Shown here piece after piece: positions 14,821-22,259 of a stretch of 26,596 nt of DNA (position 1 is its first letter; each line of letters begins with the position of its first letter). The DNA is from Bacteroidales bacterium. GTDB lineage: Bacteria > Bacteroidota > Bacteroidia > Bacteroidales > F082. A program made the position numbers and the translations under genes. The DNA lies in the NCBI GenBank assembly GCA_016285355.1, contig JAEEQP010000052.1:1-26596 (forward strand), written 5' to 3'. Below the pieces are notes generated by a model. That model worked only from the letters and a program-made list of their open reading frames with translations. It searched no databases and had not been told where the DNA came from.

Positions 14821-16827
14821 ATGCAGAAGAAAAAAGTCATAATATACCCTATCTTGTTCGGCATCTTGATGGTGCTATTGTTTCTTCCCCTGCTGCAGGA
14901 GCATCTCAATCTCTTCAAGATGAAGCCCTTGAATGGCGTCTATGAGCCAGCCAAAAAGCCCGAATTCACTATGAAAGACTATGCCTCGGGCAAATGGCAA
15001 GCCCAGGTGGAACCCTACGTCAGCGAAAACTTTGGCTTCCGCGAGCCCATCATCCGCTTTTACAACCAATACGTTTACGACTTCTACCACAAAACCTACA
15101 GCGATGAGATTACCGTGGGCAAAGACGGCTGGCTTTATCAGAAAGATGGAGTGGTGCAATACTTCGGACTGAAAGGACAACGCCATGGCCTGACCAACGA
15201 GCAGTTCAAGGAAAATCTTGATATTGAAACGCGCTCATTAGTGAAAATCAGGGCGATACTGAAAGAATACGGCGTGGAGCTGATGACCTTCACTTTGCCT
15301 GTGAAGAGCTACATCTATCCCGAGCACCTGTGGCCCCAATGCTATGTGGACACCACCTTCGACGCAGGCGAGTACTACGAACAAAGACTCAAAGAAGCCG
15401 GCTTCCCCCACATCAACATGACCCCCTGGTTCTTGGACATCCGCGACGACTATCCCTTCACGCTCTTTTATGAAAAAGGCAGCCATTGGGCTTCAGGAGC
15501 GGTCATCGGCACCGACAGCGTAGTCCGATTCATGGAAACACTGAAGGGCGAGCATTTCCCGCGCATCGTCATGGGTGAGCCCTACGAAGTGCCTGAAGCT
15601 GAGGTCAGCCCCAGGGACAAAGACCTTGCGGAATTGCTCAACATCTGCCGCGAACCCAAGCAGCGCACCCCGCTCTACGAGATTCCCGTCACTATCGAAA
15701 CCGACTCAGCCACCGTCTATCCCAACGTATTGTTCGTCGGCAGCAGCTACTATTGGTACATGACAGCCCGCATCCCTTTCGCCAAACTGTTCAGCAACCG
15801 CGACTTCATGTTCTACAACTATACCTACTTCACCGATGAGGAACAGAAATGGCAGAAGATGGAACAGGTCAACACCCTCACCGAACTATTGACGCACGAC
15901 TATGTGGTGTATTTCCAAAACGCGCCCCAACTCTATTCCGACGGATTCCAGTTTTTCGGAAAAGCCCTTATTGCCTTGTGCATCAGCGATGAGAGGCTGA
16001 AGGAAAAGACCAACGAGGTGGCTGACAGTCTCGCGGTGGCTTGGGCTGACGAACATCCCGACTGGCAGCAGAGCCACTTCCTCTATCACGCCAAAACGAT
16101 GCTTTTCAAGCACCCCGAAATGTTTGAGGAGCTACGTGGCGAAGAGGTGCCTACCCCACGCAACCCGAAAATCGAAAACGTGTTGGCACAACGCAACATC
16201 CGCGCCAACCATGAATGGCGCTTCCTCATCAACGCGAAAGCCCAGAACGACTCGATAGACGCCAATGCTTTGTATGCCACCGAGGCCTACAACCTGCTCA
16301 ACGGCAGACCACTGTTGCGCAACAACGCCTACTTCACCACCTACGACTATTTCAACTACCTCATCGACGAGACCTTCAAGACCTTGGGACATCGTCCAGA
16401 GACCCCCTCCAACCGCGATGAACTTCTCCGGCTGGCATTCGATGAAGTGGAGGCACGGATAGAACACCACGATTTCGACACCGACTCACTGATGATGGCA
16501 GCCTGCGTGATGAACACTATCATCAAGAACTTGGGAAGCGACGCAGCATCGGCCAGTTTGAAAGATAAAGCCGCAGAGAGAGGTTTCTCCATCGACAAGA
16601 TGTTTCGCGAAGATGTCGCCTGGTGTTTCAACAACATCAAGGACTGGACCCCCTACATCAACGAAAACACCATTCAAACAGCTTGGGAATTGTATAAAAT
16701 CGAACGCCAGATGAGGAAAGACCCCAAAACGATGAGTCTCATCAACCAGAAACGCCAGGATGAGAACCTGCCTTTCCGCATTGCCATCAACCGAGAGTTA
16801 CTATGGCTCTACAACCAAAGAAACTGA
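14821..16827 (+). CDS. SGNH-like O-acyltransferase/esterase paralog E, longest, with three C-terminal modules
   Basis: This 668-residue protein starts one base after the stop of paralog D. It shows the N-terminal anchor, MKPLNGVY, FGFREPIIRFYNQYVY, a Y-I-Y-P-E-H-L strand, GSHW with His222, and FVGSSYYW with Ser309. Gly220 replaces the catalytic Asp, and Ser308 replaces the Asp of G-D-S. The C-terminal half holds three copies of the module: about 460-498, 567-605 (diverged) and 631-666. The extra length compared with paralogs A and C comes from these modules and their linkers. It is the last gene of the forward run and meets gene F tail to tail, with seven bases between the stops. Confidence 0.72.
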   Translation: MQKKKVIIYPILFGILMVLLFLPLLQEHLNLFKMKPLNGVYEPAKKPEFTMKDYASGKWQAQVEPYVSENFGFREPIIRFYNQYVYDFYHKTYSDEITVGKDGWLYQKDGVVQYFGLKGQRHGLTNEQFKENLDIETRSLVKIRAILKEYGVELMTFTLPVKSYIYPEHLWPQCYVDTTFDAGEYYEQRLKEAGFPHINMTPWFLDIRDDYPFTLFYEKGSHWASGAVIGTDSVVRFMETLKGEHFPRIVMGEPYEVPEAEVSPRDKDLAELLNICREPKQRTPLYEIPVTIETDSATVYPNVLFVGSSYYWYMTARIPFAKLFSNRDFMFYNYTYFTDEEQKWQKMEQVNTLTELLTHDYVVYFQNAPQLYSDGFQFFGKALIALCISDERLKEKTNEVADSLAVAWADEHPDWQQSHFLYHAKTMLFKHPEMFEELRGEEVPTPRNPKIENVLAQRNIRANHEWRFLINAKAQNDSIDANALYATEAYNLLNGRPLLRNNAYFTTYDYFNYLIDETFKTLGHRPETPSNRDELLRLAFDEVEARIEHHDFDTDSLMMAACVMNTIIKNLGSDAASASLKDKAAERGFSIDKMFREDVAWCFNNIKDWTPYINENTIQTAWELYKIERQMRKDPKTMSLINQKRQDENLPFRIAINRELLWLYNQRN

Positions 16828-16834
16828 TTCGGGA

Positions 16835-18379
16835 TTATTGTCTTTCCTTCCGGAGCATCCAGTCGACGTCCTGCTCAATGGCAATATCCAACGGAATACC
16901 TTTGTTTTTGGCTTTCTCACGAATGGCATCCAACCATTCCCGGTTACCGTAAATCTGCATGCAACGGGCTTGGCGAATGCTATCCTGAAGGTCGGATTGT
17001 ACCTTGGAGACACGACTGCTTCGACAAGCCGGCACTTTTGCCTCCTTCAGCTCGTCGAAATATAGCGACGGTGAATTTCTCAACATATACCGCGCATTCC
17101 CTTCAAGCGCCGACTCCACATCCTTACCCTCAGCAAGTGCCTGTTGCTCAATACTGGCCAACCATTTCGGCGAGTTCCTAATCTCCTGCTTGATTTGCTC
17201 CACCTTTGCATCCACAACCCCTTGTTCATAATAAAAGGCAAGAAGCGCATTGGTCAGAAAGCCACGGTTCAGGTCATAGAGATTAGAAGGTGAATACAGT
17301 AGCATCACAACATCTGTCGTAAGCAACTCCCTTAGGATATCCACCTCGTCGACATGGGAATGCAAGGAATCGTTGAAAACGGTATTGTTGTAATACCAGT
17401 AATGATGGGTGTCGAACATCTGGTCCAAAGGAAGCCCGTATTGCCACAACCAATAATAGGAGTCACCCACCACCAACCATCTCGGCCTGACGGCTGTCGT
17501 GTCATCGTCGACGGTAACGTCAACATAGTAGTTTTCGTTGTTTCCAATGGGCCAAAGCAGGTTCATCAACTCCTCCAAGTCGGCATCAGGCTGACGCGTC
17601 TCTGCTAAATACGGTTCGCTATAATTCAAGTTGTGCATGTTGAGTCCGCTTAAAGCCTCCATATAACGCACCAATGTATCGGCGGCATAACAAGCTGACT
17701 GCTGGCTCCAATGAAACGAGGACTTGAGGTAAAGCGGATAGGAAACCGTGTCTTTGATCTGCATATAATATGCTGAGAAATCCAAACAATTAATGCCCAA
17801 CGAATCAAACAAGGGCGGAAAAAAATCGATGGCGACCACCCCAGAAGGACGGTCATACCTCCTTTCCCGCTTATCCATATACGCTTCGCAAACCCTATCC
17901 TTGCTCGGCGGAAGGCAGACAAAAAACGAAACGCCCTGCTCCCTCAGCACCTCCTGAAGCTGATACAACATTATGGCAGAAGCTTTCATCCGCCTGACAA
18001 CCTCTTCGTTGCTATTCCCGTAGTCATAGACCAACTGCCCATCGTGATGCCGGGTCAGAATATCGCTGAAGAGCCACCTGTCGCTACCCATAACAACCCT
18101 TTTGTTTTGGGGCAGGCCAAACAGGGACCACGAAAACTGATTGTAGCAGCGGACCAGCAACTCCCGAAAGCCGAGATTTTCAGCCAAATACTGTTCTTCT
18201 TGTCGCTGGTATTCTCCCGACATGAAAGAACTGACACTCAATTCAGGCTGCGCTGTGGCAACCGTCACCCCATGGAGCGGTTTAAGCCGAAACCATCGGG
18301 TATGTTGCTGAACGACAGGTAAAACAAGAATAACCATCGTCAGTGCGAGAAGTGTGCCGTATAATCCCTTGCGTTTCAT
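16835..18379 (-). CDS. SGNH-like O-acyltransferase/esterase paralog F (AlgJ/AlgX-like), reverse orientation
   Basis: The protein has 514 residues from the ATG at 18379; a TTG nine bases upstream is less likely. It has an N-terminal anchor, KPLHGVTVAT, LGFRELLVRCYNQFSW, SSFHW with His223, and VVGDSYYW with Ser307. The residue two before the His is Ser221, not Asp. Two modules close the protein (about 400-439 and 475-514), joined by a linker that includes KVPACRSSR, the counterpart of the VPTPRNPK-like linker in E. It is the only SGNH gene of the locus on the minus strand. It is divergent from paralog G, with 67 bases between the two start codons and its own -7 element. Confidence 0.75.
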   Translation of the reverse strand: MKRKGLYGTLLALTMVILVLPVVQQHTRWFRLKPLHGVTVATAQPELSVSSFMSGEYQRQEEQYLAENLGFRELLVRCYNQFSWSLFGLPQNKRVVMGSDRWLFSDILTRHHDGQLVYDYGNSNEEVVRRMKASAIMLYQLQEVLREQGVSFFVCLPPSKDRVCEAYMDKRERRYDRPSGVVAIDFFPPLFDSLGINCLDFSAYYMQIKDTVSYPLYLKSSFHWSQQSACYAADTLVRYMEALSGLNMHNLNYSEPYLAETRQPDADLEELMNLLWPIGNNENYYVDVTVDDDTTAVRPRWLVVGDSYYWLWQYGLPLDQMFDTHHYWYYNNTVFNDSLHSHVDEVDILRELLTTDVVMLLYSPSNLYDLNRGFLTNALLAFYYEQGVVDAKVEQIKQEIRNSPKWLASIEQQALAEGKDVESALEGNARYMLRNSPSLYFDELKEAKVPACRSSRVSKVQSDLQDSIRQARCMQIYGNREWLDAIREKAKNKGIPLDIAIEQDVDWMLRKERQ

Positions 18380-18385
18380 AAATTG

Positions 18386-18393
18386 CAAAAATA
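18386..18393 (-). promoter_or_regulatory. -7 element TATTTTTG for SGNH gene F
   Basis: The minus strand reads TATTTTTG followed by C, with six bases to the ATG at 18379. Together with the element at 18429-18436 it makes the 67-base gap a compact divergent promoter region. Confidence 0.55.
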
Positions 18394-18428
18394 CACTTTT
18401 TCGTCACACCTTGAAACCGATTTTTCGC

Positions 18429-18436
18429 TATTTTTG
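18429..18436 (+). promoter_or_regulatory. -7 element TATTTTTG for SGNH gene G
   Basis: A perfect TAnnTTTG match ends ten bases before the ATG at 18447, which supports that start over the longer open frame beginning at 18354. Confidence 0.55.
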
Positions 18437-18446
18437 CATCACTTAT

Positions 18447-20141
18447 ATGAAAAACCGACTCTGCACCATATTATGCCTATTGACGTTGCTGGGGTTTATA
18501 CTTGTCTTCGTTCAGGAGAAGTGGCATCCCATCAAGCCGAAGCCTTTGGCGGGTGTCACCTTTGCCACCGAGAAACCTGAACTGACGCTTCAGTCCTTCG
18601 CCTCGGGACAATACCAAAGCCAGACCGAACAATACAGCCGCGAGAACTTCGGTTTCCGCGAGTGGAATATTCGACTTTATAACCAGTTCAACTACAGCCT
18701 CTTCAACCAAACTACCTGTCATTTCATCACCCCTGGCAAGGACGGCTTCCTGTTCTATGCCGAGGCTTTCCGCGACTACTACGGCATCGAACCCATCAAC
18801 CAGTACAAGACCTACGACCGCGCCCGCGAATGGGCTGAGAAAAACGTCAGGATGATGAACAAGCTCAGGTATGTGCTGAAAGACTACGGCATTGAATTCC
18901 TGTGCTTTATGGCACCCAACAAGGCGGAAATCTACCCCGAATATCTGCCCTACCACACACCTGCACCCGACGATGCCATCCACACGGCAGCCTATTATGA
19001 CTCTCTGATGACCGCCATCGATTTTCCCCATGTGGAAATGACGAAATGGTACCAAAGCATGAAAGACACGGCTTCGTTCCTGCTCTTTCCGAAACGTGAC
19101 ACCCACTGGCGCTATTCTGCCGTCTACGGCTACGATAGCCTATTCAGCTACATGAACAGCCTCAACGACTTCGGCATCCCCGACATCCACATTGACAGGT
19201 TGGTCAAGCTTGACACCATGTATCCCGAAAACGATGAGCTGACCCTCAACCTCATCTTCCCCATCGGCAATGACTCACCGAAATACCGCGCCGACATCAC
19301 CGTCGACCCGGGCCACAAGCCCAAAGTGCTTTTCGTTGGCGACTCGTTCATCTGGGATTTGGAGACTTATATGCCCTGGAAGGAAATCCTTGAGGATGTG
19401 GAGATTTGGTTCTACAACAAATCGGCCTTCATGGGTTTTGAGAAAGAGAAGCGCCCTATCACCGAAATCGACCGCCTGCAATCTATCCTAAAGGCTGATT
19501 ATGTGGTCTGGTATTCCTCTGGCTATCAATGGGGACTGGCCTCCTACGATTTTGTGGAAGATGCCCTGTTGCGCCTTTGCGTGACCGACAGCTTGTTTGA
19601 TGCGCAAATCCCTTGGGTGATGGACAGTCTGAGGCAAGACAGTAATTTCCTGAAGAATCACTACCAATGGCGCTATTCGGAACACTGCGAAGACAGCCTC
19701 AGAAAATACGCCGTCAAAGCCCTAAGAGACGACCCCGAGCTTATCCCAGGCTTAGGTGGCGAAGCCATGCCCACCATCCGCAACACCAAAGCCATTCAAA
19801 TCGCTCAACAAGCCAATGCCATTGACAGTGATAAGCGATGGAAGACAGCTTTGCGTGTCGCGGCTTCGCGAAGCGGCCAATCCTACGAGGAAGTGCTTCA
19901 GCAGGAGGTTGACAACATTTTGAACGGCCGTCCATTGCTGCGACAAGAAATCACCATTGACACGGCGGCCATTATTCAAATTGAAGTCGAAAAGCTGATG
20001 AACCAATGGCGCAACAACCATGAAAGCATCAAGTTCTTGGAAGGCAAAGCCCAAGAGAATGGAAAAACATTTGAGACCGTCTTACAAGAAGATGCCATCT
20101 GGGTAGTCAATGAACGTTTGAGGAACGGGGAACTGTTTTGA
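18447..20141 (+). CDS. SGNH-like O-acyltransferase paralog G, with complete AlgJ/AlgX-like D-x-H-W motif
   Basis: The protein has 564 residues from the ATG at 18447, chosen because it starts the membrane anchor directly and follows a promoter element; an upstream in-frame start would overlap gene F. It has KPLAGVTFAT, FGFREWNIRLYNQFNY, an E-I-Y-P-E-Y-L-P strand, RDTHW with Asp218 and His220, and FVGDSFIW with Ser300. It is the only one of the seven paralogs with Asp in the AlgJ/AlgX catalytic position, so it is the best candidate for an active O-acetyltransferase of that mechanism. Two modules follow (about 459-496 and 521-564). Its end faces the GH16-like gene across an array of three palindromes. 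Confidence 0.78.
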   Translation: MKNRLCTILCLLTLLGFILVFVQEKWHPIKPKPLAGVTFATEKPELTLQSFASGQYQSQTEQYSRENFGFREWNIRLYNQFNYSLFNQTTCHFITPGKDGFLFYAEAFRDYYGIEPINQYKTYDRAREWAEKNVRMMNKLRYVLKDYGIEFLCFMAPNKAEIYPEYLPYHTPAPDDAIHTAAYYDSLMTAIDFPHVEMTKWYQSMKDTASFLLFPKRDTHWRYSAVYGYDSLFSYMNSLNDFGIPDIHIDRLVKLDTMYPENDELTLNLIFPIGNDSPKYRADITVDPGHKPKVLFVGDSFIWDLETYMPWKEILEDVEIWFYNKSAFMGFEKEKRPITEIDRLQSILKADYVVWYSSGYQWGLASYDFVEDALLRLCVTDSLFDAQIPWVMDSLRQDSNFLKNHYQWRYSEHCEDSLRKYAVKALRDDPELIPGLGGEAMPTIRNTKAIQIAQQANAIDSDKRWKTALRVAASRSGQSYEEVLQQEVDNILNGRPLLRQEITIDTAAIIQIEVEKLMNQWRNNHESIKFLEGKAQENGKTFETVLQEDAIWVVNERLRNGELF

Positions 20142-20163
20142 ATTGGTCCTTGAGCCGTTAAGG

Positions 20164-20246
20164 TTCCGATGGATTTGCAATCCATCGGAATGGAAATGGG
20201 GATTTGAAATCCCCCATTCAACCCAGTCGAATTACAAATCCGACTG
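20164..20246. repeat. Array of three different palindromes sharing a GATTTGnAATC-like core, possible bidirectional terminator
   Basis: Unit 1 (20164-20190) has perfect 12-base arms: TTCCGATGGATT, loop TGC, AATCCATCGGAA. Unit 2 (20195-20218) is AATGGGGATTT, G, AAATCCCCCATT, with one bulged base. Unit 3 (20224-20246) is CAGTCG...CGACTG around AATTACAAATC, with one mismatch. The outer arms differ, but the centres share the form ATTTGnAAT on one strand or the other. The array fills most of the 114-base gap between two convergent genes, so it could end transcription from both sides. The form recalls REP-type elements. Confidence 0.75.
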
Positions 20247-20255
20247 AACTTCTGC

Positions 20256-22229
20256 CTATTCCACGACTATCTCGTAAACCCTTCCTTCTATATCCGTCTT
20301 ATTATAAGGAATAAGCCCCTGCTCCCAAACGATGGGCGGCCACCATTCCGAATAATGATATTCCTGCGTGACGATGGCTTTCATCTGATTGTTAGGAATT
20401 GAGGTGTACTCATTGTTCATGTAACCCATCACCTTCATCTTGTCGGGAGTAGGACCAAGACGCCATATAATTTCGGTCGGGTGCCATTCAATTTCGTAGT
20501 AATAATACGGCTCCTTGAAGGCTTTGTTGCTCATTGGCGCACGTTCAGTCAAGGCTTTGTAGAGTTTGTACCAGCGCAAAGTTTCATACTTATGCTCTTT
20601 GTCGTAAGGGATGCTGTCGATGCCCCAAGAGAAATACTTAGGTGAAGGCACAGCCAAATCCCAATTGGTGCAGCAGTACATCACATCGTCGTTCAAGGTC
20701 TCGTCTTGCACAACGCAGATGCTGTCGGCGCGTTTGCCATAATAGTCCTTCGGCCAAAAACGCGAGGCCTTCACGATTTCAATATCGATTTCCGAATAAT
20801 GGTAGTCAGGATGACGAATCGGGTTCTCCGAATCGTCATTTTTATCGACATAGCCACCTTCAACCTCATCGTGACGGCGGTTATTCCAAGCGTGGTTATC
20901 GCTGTAAATCAACCAGAAAGCGTAGGTCAAGCCGTTCCAAATGTTCTCGTCGTTGAGCATCACTGGGAACTTAATCTTGCCACGGAACTTGCCGTAGGTA
21001 AAACCGATTCTCGTCCTGATGCCTGTCGACTCCTTGTGCAAGTTGTTCAAGTCGTTGTTGCCAGGATTGATGAGGCTGATGTAGCTGCCGTCGTCAGCAA
21101 GGCGTACAGTTTGGCAAGGCGTTTCGCTCACCACAGGCCAATTCATCTGCAACTCAGTGCTGTCGAAACGACCACGGTTGGCTTCGTAATCGGCTCTGGT
21201 ATAAGGATTTTCACCCACAACATCCTGAATGACAGGAATGTTACGCAAAGTGTATTGTCGACTCACCGCGCTGAAAAACTGCTCATAGAGCGCGCTGCGA
21301 TACAACGCATCATCGGTACCACAATGACAATTGGTTGTGTCTAAATGGTAGCCGACATGGTTCACCTTCGACTCGTCGATAAACACACCCTTGTCGACGG
21401 CAATCACCGCGCGTGTCTTTAGCTTGCGCTTCGAACGAATGACCTTGATGTTTTTCGATGGATGCGTCTCAAACCAGCCGTAAGGGTTCACAAATTGGCC
21501 GTTTTCATCGGTCTGGCCAATATACTGCACATAGTCAGGGATTTCCTTCAGGCCTTCTTCCTTGCAAAGCACCAAAACAAAGCTGTACTCGCCCACACGT
21601 GGGTTGCGTTTCCAGCGGTGGTTCACCTCGCCGCTGTTCCTTTTGTCATTGATGACCCACAAGGCATCCATGTAGAGCTGTTCGTCCACGCTGCATCCAT
21701 TCTTCTCCGCCTTCTCGACGATGGAATTGTACCATTCCGGCACGTTATGAATCGAATTGATGACCGACTGGATATGCTCAGTGCTAAAACTGTTTTCCGA
21801 GAGGTCGGCGCCATAATATTTCCTTTCGTCTCGCGGGTTGCCCACGATGCGGAAAGCATCGCGTGTACGATGGTGCTCGATGGGCTTGAAGCCAATGCTC
21901 ACATCTTCCCAGCTGCCATAGAAATTCTCGCCCGCCATAGCCGAGGTGTCAGCGAACTTGTAGCTTTCGTTCTGATAGTAAATCTTGTAGTACTGGTACT
22001 TCTTCGACAAATTGAAAAAGCGGAAATTGAACATGCCCGAGCCGTCCTTCGTCTGCTTGACAGAAGGCAAGGTAATGCCTTCCAGAACGGCATTGTCCAT
22101 GTCCATATCGAGGGTAACGGTCCTACTGCAACCGAAGTTTGACATCGGTTTGAAATAATTGGTCTTCAGCAAAATAAACCCCAGTAGGAGCAAAATCCAC
22201 CAATACTTTCTTCTACTTCTTTCTTCCAT
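20256..22229 (-). CDS. Membrane-anchored GH16-like glycanase carrying the locus-specific module
   Basis: The protein has 657 residues from the ATG at 22229 (a TTG at 22241 is less likely). It starts with RRKYWWILLLLGFILL, an uncleaved anchor. A beta-rich region (about 35-130) is followed at about 157-198 by one copy of the module seen in the SGNH proteins (HNVPEWYNSIVEKAEKNG, then MDALWVIND), then another beta-rich region. The C-terminal part (about 410-657) resembles glycoside hydrolase family 16: SEIDIEIV contains the E-x-D-x-E active-site motif at Glu480, Asp482 and Glu484, and YYYYEIEWHPTEIIWRLG matches the strand after the active site. GH16 enzymes cut beta-glucans and beta-galactans; the substrate here is unknown. 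Anchored next to O-acyltransferases, it could trim or release the modified polymer. The GH16 assignment rests on motifs only. Confidence 0.65.
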   Translation of the reverse strand: MEERSRRKYWWILLLLGFILLKTNYFKPMSNFGCSRTVTLDMDMDNAVLEGITLPSVKQTKDGSGMFNFRFFNLSKKYQYYKIYYQNESYKFADTSAMAGENFYGSWEDVSIGFKPIEHHRTRDAFRIVGNPRDERKYYGADLSENSFSTEHIQSVINSIHNVPEWYNSIVEKAEKNGCSVDEQLYMDALWVINDKRNSGEVNHRWKRNPRVGEYSFVLVLCKEEGLKEIPDYVQYIGQTDENGQFVNPYGWFETHPSKNIKVIRSKRKLKTRAVIAVDKGVFIDESKVNHVGYHLDTTNCHCGTDDALYRSALYEQFFSAVSRQYTLRNIPVIQDVVGENPYTRADYEANRGRFDSTELQMNWPVVSETPCQTVRLADDGSYISLINPGNNDLNNLHKESTGIRTRIGFTYGKFRGKIKFPVMLNDENIWNGLTYAFWLIYSDNHAWNNRRHDEVEGGYVDKNDDSENPIRHPDYHYSEIDIEIVKASRFWPKDYYGKRADSICVVQDETLNDDVMYCCTNWDLAVPSPKYFSWGIDSIPYDKEHKYETLRWYKLYKALTERAPMSNKAFKEPYYYYEIEWHPTEIIWRLGPTPDKMKVMGYMNNEYTSIPNNQMKAIVTQEYHYSEWWPPIVWEQGLIPYNKTDIEGRVYEIVVE

Positions 22230-22259
22230 GCGATTGTACAAGTACTACAAGTCGAGTCT

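Noticed and set aside
5669..22229. Reading the SGNH/MBOAT genes as an alginate biosynthesis operon
   Set aside because: No polymerase, epimerase, lyase, AlgF-like or outer-membrane export gene is present, so only the acylation step resembles alginate systems.
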